Shown piece after piece: positions 30,866 through 35,862 of a stretch of 35,862 nucleotides of DNA. The translations under genes were made by a program, and so were the position numbers. This DNA is from Deltaproteobacteria bacterium (GTDB lineage: Bacteria; Desulfobacterota; GWC2-55-46; JADFVP01): positions 1 to 35,862 of the forward strand of contig JAJCZH010000004.1 in NCBI GenBank assembly GCA_029262515.1. Reading direction: 5' to 3'. Each line of letters starts with the position of its first letter. Positions within the stretch are counted from its first letter, which is position 1. Under the pieces are notes generated by a model that worked only from the letters and a program-made list of their open reading frames with translations, did not search any database and was not told the origin of the DNA.

Positions 30866-31627
30866 ATGAACAGAATCTCCGCCACGATAATAGTCAAGAA
30901 CGAAGAGGCCAATATAAGCGACTGCCTCAAGAGTCTCGACTGGGTCGATGAAATAATCGTCTCAGACACCGGGAGCACCGATAAAACAGTAGAAATCTGC
31001 ACAGCGCACGGGGCAACCGTCTACACGGACGACTGGCTTGGTTTTGGCAAGCAAAAGAACCTCTGCCAGTCGAGAGCAAAAAGTGAGTGGATCTTCAATA
31101 TCGATGCTGATGAGCGCGTAACGCCTGCACTGAAAGAGGAGATGCTCTTGGCAATTGAGGATAACGAAAGCGGCTACGCCGGTTATTATGTTCCGCGCAA
31201 GAATCACTTTGCGGGTAGATGGGTCAGACACTGCGGCTGGTATCCGGACTACAACCTGAGGCTGTACAGAAAGAGCGCCGGGGCCTTCAACGAACGCAGG
31301 GTTCACGAGGCGGTTCAGCTTACGGGGTCGAAAAGGTATTTGAAAAACCCTATAATCCACCTGACGTACAAAAATTTGGCCGACTACCACGCCCGCTCCG
31401 AGAGGTACTCAACACTTGCAGCAGAAGAGATGTACGCGCAGGGACGGAGGGCCGGGGCCACGGATACCACGCTAAGGCCGCTCTTTACCTTCTTCAAGAT
31501 GTACTTTTTAAAGCTCGGCTTCTTAGACGGCGCGCTCGGATTCAGACTCTCTACACTGTATGCCGGGTACACGCGGGCAAAATACGCCAAGCTTAAAGGG
31601 CTTGACCGTAAAGAGAGCAACGGATAA
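30866..31627 (+). CDS. waaE: LPS core glycosyltransferase, WaaE/KdtX-like (GT2)
   Basis: A 253-residue GT2 enzyme resembling WaaE/KdtX, beta-1,4-glucosyltransferases acting on heptose I. Motifs: ATIIVKNEEANISDCL, EIIVSDTGSTDKT, LGFGKQKN, FNIDADERVTP (DxD), the acceptor-side PRKNHFAGRWVRHCGWYPD and NERRVHEAV. The ending KMYFLKLGFLDGALGFRL is also typical. It lies 210 bp after the Trm112-like gene. Between them, GGGCCGCT (30720-30727) and AGCGGCCC (30782-30789) form an inverted repeat of unknown role. The sugar and acceptor are inferred by family only. Confidence 0.87.
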   Translation: MNRISATIIVKNEEANISDCLKSLDWVDEIIVSDTGSTDKTVEICTAHGATVYTDDWLGFGKQKNLCQSRAKSEWIFNIDADERVTPALKEEMLLAIEDNESGYAGYYVPRKNHFAGRWVRHCGWYPDYNLRLYRKSAGAFNERRVHEAVQLTGSKRYLKNPIIHLTYKNLADYHARSERYSTLAAEEMYAQGRRAGATDTTLRPLFTFFKMYFLKLGFLDGALGFRLSTLYAGYTRAKYAKLKGLDRKESNG

Positions 31628-31823
31628 GCAAACAGGATACAACTCGAACGTCAGGCCCGACATCCTGTCTTTCGTAGAAGAGAGACCGACGGCGAGGGTA
31701 CTCGAAATAGGGTGCGGCAGGGGCAACTCCCTTGCTTACCTCAATGAAAAAGGGTACGCTTCATACTTGGCACCTGCAGGGTATGCAGGTAGATTCAGGG
31801 CCAATATAGAGAATTACAGTTAA
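31602..31823 (+). pseudogene. Remnant of a SAM-dependent methyltransferase
   Basis: A short frame overlapping the waaE-like 3' end by 26 nt. It encodes the N-terminal part of a class I methyltransferase: RPDILSFVEERPTARVLEIG leading into the SAM loop EIGCGRGNSLAYLNEKGY, then diverges after about 50 residues and stops. The break falls by a palindrome ACCTGCA-GGGTA-TGCAGGT (31772-31790). The rest of a methyltransferase is not found in any frame before 31931. The start could be TTG 31602. The plus-strand methyltransferase loss contrasts with an intact but different one at 34778. Confidence 0.6.
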
Positions 31824-31930
31824 TTACTGAATACACGGGTTGCTTTAGATGGTTCTTTACCTGCCAGCACACTTTTAAGCTGAGACTCAAAGAGTAGTAT
31901 TTCGCCCGACCATTTTTTAAGGTATGCTAA

Positions 31931-32920
31931 ATGATCCATCTCCTGCTATGCCCACATATTCTAGACTTCGGCGGCTCCCAGTCAAGCCTGCACCACTGGG
32001 CCCGACACATCGACAAGTCAAAGTTCAGGATAAGCATACTGGCGATGGGCAGAGGCGGCCTTAGCGAAAAGTTCGAGGCAGAATACCCGACCTTCTACGA
32101 CGAGCCAGGGTACCCGAACATAACCCGTTTCATTCGTGAACTCGCCCCGGATATACTTCATGCGGGGCCCGGCGGAGGGGTAGATCATAACTACATAACC
32201 GAGGCGGCAAAACTGACAACCGTTACCCAAACCGTTATGTGCCCGAGACAGGCAGGGAACTTGCACGACGTTGCCGGCAGCGTCGTGCCGTCGAACTTCT
32301 CTCATTCGCTACAGACTCAAGGCGCAGAAAAAACGATACAGATCGATCACCCGTTCGACGTAACGGATTACGACGTCAAATACGACAAGCAGCACTTCGG
32401 CCTTCCCGGTGACAAAATACTGATCGGCTCTCTCGGAAATGCGCGAAAGGAAAACAGCCATTTTCTCAAAATAGCGCGCCATTACAGCAACCCTGACGTT
32501 CACTTCGTCATCAAGTCGAACCAGAAGTACAAGTACCTCTTTGGCCGCAACCGTATCACGTCGATAGAGAGGCAGATAAGCGAGGATGAGAAGCTGAGCC
32601 TCATTAACTGCCTCGATATCTTTCTCTATCCCACGTCGAACGAGGCTTACGGCATAGTCTTCCTTGAGGCAATGAGCCAGAAGGTTCCTGTTTTAACCTA
32701 CGACGACTCGGCCAACCCGGAAACGGTAGGCACCGGCGGGCTGCTCGCCCCGCTAAATGATATCAATACGATGACGTCACTTCTGGACGAACTCGTAATA
32801 AACAGAACCAGAAGAGGAGAGGTCGGCCAGAGCGGCTACGACCTATTCGTAAAAAGAAACGACCCGAAGATGATAGCGAAGAAGTACGAAACATTTTTTG
32901 AAGAGATAATCAAAAGATAG
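31931..32920 (+). CDS. Glycosyltransferase family 4-like (GT-B)
   Basis: A 329-residue GT-B enzyme. The N-terminal acceptor domain begins LLLCPHILDFGGSQSSLHHW; the nucleotide-sugar domain has IGSLGNARKENSHFL (about 156-170) and the GT4 donor motif region IFLYPTSNEAYGIVFLEAMSQ, followed by VPVLTYDDSANPETVG and GGLLAPLND. The EX7E-type glutamates (Glu in NEAYGIVFLE) are present. It most likely adds a sugar to the LPS outer core or O-antigen. It is followed after 6 bp by another GT gene. Donor and acceptor are unknown. Confidence 0.87.
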   Translation: MIHLLLCPHILDFGGSQSSLHHWARHIDKSKFRISILAMGRGGLSEKFEAEYPTFYDEPGYPNITRFIRELAPDILHAGPGGGVDHNYITEAAKLTTVTQTVMCPRQAGNLHDVAGSVVPSNFSHSLQTQGAEKTIQIDHPFDVTDYDVKYDKQHFGLPGDKILIGSLGNARKENSHFLKIARHYSNPDVHFVIKSNQKYKYLFGRNRITSIERQISEDEKLSLINCLDIFLYPTSNEAYGIVFLEAMSQKVPVLTYDDSANPETVGTGGLLAPLNDINTMTSLLDELVINRTRRGEVGQSGYDLFVKRNDPKMIAKKYETFFEEIIKR

Positions 32921-32926
32921 AGCCAT

Positions 32927-33934
32927 ATGAAGAAAAAACTGAAAATCAACTTCCTCTCACACTTGAACCCGTTCCATTACCACGGTGGCGGCGAGCAGAT
33001 TACAAACGCCATCATAAGAGAGGGTAGGGAGCGCGGCCACGATATCAAGGTAATCGCCATGAAGCCGAAGAAGTTCCGGCTTACATCCCGCGTTCTCAAA
33101 CACAGGATACCGGACCTCTGGCTCCTTTTCGATGTCTTTAACTGCCCTGAAGCTAAGGACCATTTTGCACGCGGTTTTATCGACTCTATTATCTCGACCG
33201 GAAAATATGTTATAGGGCAGAACGCCTACAGCGATATCTGCTACTTAAATGCCCTGCCGTGCAACGGCCAAACCGGAGACGGCAGAAAGTGCGTAGTAAC
33301 GAAGGACGACTACTACGGCAAGTTCGGTAACAGCTCGGGCTGGAAGAACGGCTACTGCCCGGTAAGCGACAACAAACGGCTCTTTACCAATGCGCTCGAA
33401 TGCATCTTCCTCTCACCTCTGCACGCCTCTGTCTTCGAGACGATCTACCCAGAGATAACCGACAAGACCTATATACTGAAACCGCTCGTCGACGTTGAAC
33501 TCTTTACCGACAAGAAGGGTACGCGCGACATAAAGTACGCCTCGTACGGTGGCATGAGCGAGACCAAGGGTTTTTACAATATACGCGCCAAGTTCCCGGA
33601 CGAGCATGTAGTCTTCTTCGGTTCCAGAGGAGAGCACCTGGCCGAGAATTACAACTACGGCGAAGTGATCGGGCGTATTCCGTACGAGGAGATGCCGGAC
33701 TTTCTAAACCGTGTTGAGAACTATATCCATATGCCGCGCTGGCCGGAACCGCACGGCCTTATAATAAATCAGGCTGCGCTATCTGGCTGCAACCTTATTC
33801 TCAACGACATGGTCGGAGCTACCACCCACGAAACAGACCCTGCCGACAGGGCCGGATACGAGAACAACGCCTCGGAGTTCTGGGTCCATCTCGAAGAGGT
33901 CGCCAAAAGAACCAAAGAAATGAACAAAGGGTAA
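32927..33934 (+). CDS. Putative GT-B glycosyltransferase
   Basis: A 335-residue protein with a GT-B outline. The start INFLSHLNPFHYHGGGEQITNA has a glycine-rich loop like the acceptor side of GT4 enzymes. The C-terminal half has YASYGGMSETKGFYNIR, VVFFGSRGE and YIHMPRWPEPHGLIINQAAL, which matches the donor-binding part of GT4 (E-P-H-G and a downstream region in place of the classical EX7E). A cysteine-rich insert (about 108-145) is unusual. Belongs to the local GT cluster; function in surface polysaccharide is inferred, substrate unknown. Confidence 0.72.
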   Translation: MKKKLKINFLSHLNPFHYHGGGEQITNAIIREGRERGHDIKVIAMKPKKFRLTSRVLKHRIPDLWLLFDVFNCPEAKDHFARGFIDSIISTGKYVIGQNAYSDICYLNALPCNGQTGDGRKCVVTKDDYYGKFGNSSGWKNGYCPVSDNKRLFTNALECIFLSPLHASVFETIYPEITDKTYILKPLVDVELFTDKKGTRDIKYASYGGMSETKGFYNIRAKFPDEHVVFFGSRGEHLAENYNYGEVIGRIPYEEMPDFLNRVENYIHMPRWPEPHGLIINQAALSGCNLILNDMVGATTHETDPADRAGYENNASEFWVHLEEVAKRTKEMNKG

Positions 33935-33939
33935 AACAG

Positions 33940-34740
33940 ATGAAAAAAAGGATCGGCGTCCTTTGCGCCTTTATTGAAGAAGAGCCCATGCACAGCCCGT
34001 ACAGCATTCACGGCCTTATCAATACGCTCTCGTGCATAAGTAACCTCTCGATACTCGCCGTTGCCAACGGAGCGGATATATCCGAAGAGACCAGAAAACT
34101 TTTTAAGGACACCCCGCACGCCATACTGCTGGAACTGCCCGAGAATATAGGCGTACCTGCCGCATGGAATTTAGGTATTGAGCTTCTCGACTGCGAATAC
34201 CTCTTTATCCTGAACGACGATCTTTGGATAAAAACAGACTGCATCCTGGAGCTTGCCAAAGTGCTCGAAGACAGGCCCGACACTGCTGTCATAGGCGTTG
34301 AAGGCGTGATCTGTACTGAACTGGATGAAAACGGTTTTCCGAGGGCAACGACCAAGTACAAGAAGCAGAAACAGAGAGGCTTTTTCAACACGGCCCCGAA
34401 GTTTTCAAAAGCAATTGTAGATGTAAGCGCAGTCGGCGGGTTCCTCTTCGGGCTCTCAATGGATTTTGTAAAGAAGACCGGCTTCCGCTTCGACACCCGC
34501 TACAGCCCGGCCTTCTGCGAAGAGTTCGACCTCGCCTACTTTGCAAGATCGAAGGGGTACAAGACACGAGTCCAGCTCGGCCTCGACTCCTCCTACGACC
34601 ATATTCACGGCATAAGCTCAGGTCCCGTTGAGATAGAGTACCTCGGAAAAAAAATTATGAGCGACGAGTTGTCAGCGAGAAACACAAGGCTCTTCTCGGA
34701 AAAGTGGAAAGAGCGGCTCGAAGAACTGCTGACCCCGTGA
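33940..34740 (+). CDS. GT2-like glycosyltransferase
   Basis: A 266-residue GT-A enzyme. The N-terminal strand is RIGVLCAFIEEE, and the region ELPENIGVPAAWNLGIELLD followed by YLFILNDDLWI carries the DxD-like NDD motif; CEEFDLAYFARSKGY is the typical catalytic acidic (E-E-F-D) segment. It lacks the usual VPxYN start, so it is a divergent member similar to rhamnosyl/GlcNAc transferases. Starts 5 bp after the preceding GT gene, last in the plus-strand cluster. Substrate unknown. Confidence 0.8.
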   Translation: MKKRIGVLCAFIEEEPMHSPYSIHGLINTLSCISNLSILAVANGADISEETRKLFKDTPHAILLELPENIGVPAAWNLGIELLDCEYLFILNDDLWIKTDCILELAKVLEDRPDTAVIGVEGVICTELDENGFPRATTKYKKQKQRGFFNTAPKFSKAIVDVSAVGGFLFGLSMDFVKKTGFRFDTRYSPAFCEEFDLAYFARSKGYKTRVQLGLDSSYDHIHGISSGPVEIEYLGKKIMSDELSARNTRLFSEKWKERLEELLTP

Positions 34741-34777
34741 ACCGATACCGTTCCGACGCCTCCTAAAGACCCTGTCA

Positions 34778-35398
34778 TCAAACACCCGGCCTCTCGAATA
34801 TAAAGATATTCTCATTCCACTTGTCCGGCGCACCCGGCCTCAGAGCCAGATACCGCTCTCTAATTTCCCCTGTCTTTTCCGGGTTGTAGGCTAGGCCCTC
34901 TCCCTTTAAAAACTTAATCCACTGCCTGTCAGACTTTATATTTATATGGCCGGCAATACTCTTTGCTCTCGAAATATTCAAGAACAGCACAGGCAGCCTC
35001 CTTACCTCTTTAAGCAAAACCTTTATCTCGGAATCATTCAAATGCTCAAAGACGTCAAAAGCTATAAACAGATCGAAGTCCTTGGAAGCGCACTCGTCAA
35101 GGCTCTCGAAATACCTCTGCGGATACTTGCCGTACCTCTCAAGGTAGAGCGAGTGTGCCTCTTTTGAATAGTCGCAGCCTACATAGTCGTAACCGCGCCC
35201 GTTCATATAGTCGATCATCACGCCCGGACCGCAACCGAAGTCGAGTATACTCTTCCAGTCCGGCCCGACCGCTATCAATTCGCCGAGCACGGGCATTAAA
35301 ACCTCCCACCCTTCGAACCAGCCCGGCCTGAAGAATGATTCGTTATAGATTACAGGCTCGGCCTTTTTCTTTCCGAATATCTTGTTAATCAGACCCAC
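34778..35398 (-). CDS. Class I SAM-dependent methyltransferase
   Basis: A 206-residue methyltransferase. The SAM-binding glycine loop is ILDFGCGPGVMIDYM (about 51-65), with the acidic residue after strand 2 in YVGCDYS and motif FDLFIAFDVFEHLND. The N-terminus is basic (KIFGKKKAE) and contains no signal. It lies in a surface polysaccharide locus, so it may methylate a sugar or terminate a chain; that is inference. It is convergent with the GT cluster and 73 bp downstream of a GT9 gene on the same strand. Confidence 0.86.
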   Translation of the reverse strand: MGLINKIFGKKKAEPVIYNESFFRPGWFEGWEVLMPVLGELIAVGPDWKSILDFGCGPGVMIDYMNGRGYDYVGCDYSKEAHSLYLERYGKYPQRYFESLDECASKDFDLFIAFDVFEHLNDSEIKVLLKEVRRLPVLFLNISRAKSIAGHINIKSDRQWIKFLKGEGLAYNPEKTGEIRERYLALRPGAPDKWNENIFIFERPGV

Positions 35399-35471
35399 CG
35401 TACTCCACCCCCGTTCGCTCTACCGGCTCTCCAGCACCGCATACGCATACAGTACCGCATAAACCGCCGGG

Positions 35472-35862
35472 TTATAACTTATCGAGCCTCTCTTTTATTG
35501 CGTCGAAGACAGTATCGACCTCTATCTCGGTAATACAGTCGCTTATCTTGGTGCCGTCGCAGCCGTCCTGACCGCACGGCCTGCACTCGAACCTGTCGAG
35601 GGTAATAACCCCGTGACCTTCGCCCCACGGGGCCCAGTCAACATCGAACGACGGACCGAAGAGCGCCACCACCGGAGTTTTCAGCGCGGCGGCCATATGC
35701 ATCGGTGCGGAATCGACGCCGAAGAAGAGCGCGCCACGGCGTATAATAGCGCCGAGCTCCAGCAGAGAGAGCCTTCCGCTAAGATCCACCACGTCACTTT
35801 CGAGTCTTGCCAGCACCTCTTCTATATACTCAAACTCAACACCATCCGGCCCGGAGGTAAGC
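35472..35862 (-). CDS. GT9 heptosyltransferase-like protein, cut by window edge
   Basis: The C-terminal part of a GT9 enzyme of the WaaQ/RfaQ (heptosyltransferase III) type. The frame is open to the right edge, so the N-terminus is missing; an internal GTG at 35816 is not the real start because the sequence upstream (GPDGVEFEYIEEV) also fits the family. Visible motifs: LLELGAIIRRGALFFGVDSA, PMHMAAALKTPVVALFGPSF, and a Cys-bearing ECRPCGQDGCDGTK segment like that of the WaaF and WaaC products here. Likely adds heptose to the core; donor inferred. Confidence 0.85.
   Translation of the reverse strand, partial: LTSGPDGVEFEYIEEVLARLESDVVDLSGRLSLLELGAIIRRGALFFGVDSAPMHMAAALKTPVVALFGPSFDVDWAPWGEGHGVITLDRFECRPCGQDGCDGTKISDCITEIEVDTVFDAIKERLDKL

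Noticed and set aside
1-35862. Mobile elements, prophage, CRISPR arrays or integration sites
   Set aside because: No transposase, integrase, spaced repeat array or duplicated tRNA 3' end was found; the two tRNAs have no nearby att-like copies.

Overview
The window reads as a chromosomal segment of a Gram-negative bacterium. It encodes ADP-heptose and LPS inner-core enzymes (gmhA, gmhB, waaF, waaC, a waaE-like transferase), diaminopimelate biosynthesis, lipoprotein maturation (lgt) and strong AGGAGG-type ribosome binding sites. The mix of short-form ThiC, a HydG-type radical SAM enzyme, a heme-motif DsbC-like protein, an ANTAR regulator and a deoxyhypusine-synthase-like protein is what I would expect from a Desulfobacterota/Nitrospirota-type lineage, possibly anaerobic. 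That placement is inference. I see no insertion sequence, prophage, integrase or CRISPR array, so this looks like core genome with a more variable glycosyltransferase end.

Layout. (1) 67-2959: tRNA-Leu(CAG), then a polyprenol-phosphate glycosyltransferase, a DUF2304 membrane protein and a TMTC-like GT-C membrane protein without its usual TPR domain. (2) 3066-3716: an ANTAR response regulator. (3) 3908-9826: a thiamine operon with a good sigma70-type promoter, a complete TPP riboswitch, an intrinsic terminator and an extra stable hairpin, followed by a HydG-type/ThiH-role enzyme, thiS, thiG, lgt, thiE and thiC. (4) 9936-11384, minus: a REC-GAF-GGDEF diguanylate cyclase; then tRNA-Thr(CGT) on plus with a clear promoter. 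(5) 24275 back to 11779, minus: rqcH, a YhcC-type radical SAM protein, an M29-type aminopeptidase, gmhA, a DHS-like protein, argH, a 59-residue LptM-like lipoprotein, lysA, dapF, dapA, dapB and a DsbC-like thiol protein with a c-heme motif. (6) 24607-30655, plus: waaF, gmhB, waaC, a PAP2 phosphatase, a GT2 polyprenol-sugar synthase, an LPG-synthase-type membrane protein and a Trm112-like protein. (7) 30866-35862: waaE-like transferase, a methyltransferase remnant, three glycosyltransferases on plus, then a methyltransferase and a GT9 enzyme (cut by the window edge) on minus.

How it works together. Regions 5-7 build the envelope: GmhA and GmhB make heptose precursors, WaaC/WaaF/WaaE-like and the terminal GT9 enzyme assemble the core, and the DAP genes supply peptidoglycan and lysine. 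Region 3 makes thiazole and pyrimidine and joins them, all under one TPP switch, with lgt carried along.

The points most worth following are: the HydG-architecture enzyme (CX3CX2C plus exact CX2CX22C) inside a TPP-controlled thiamine operon; the DHS-like protein lacking a recognisable catalytic WGK motif; the Dpm1-like/DUF2304/TMTC-like module; the c-heme motif on the DsbC-like protein; and a nested inverted-repeat structure in the argH leader. All family calls are from reading the sequence; no database search was run.
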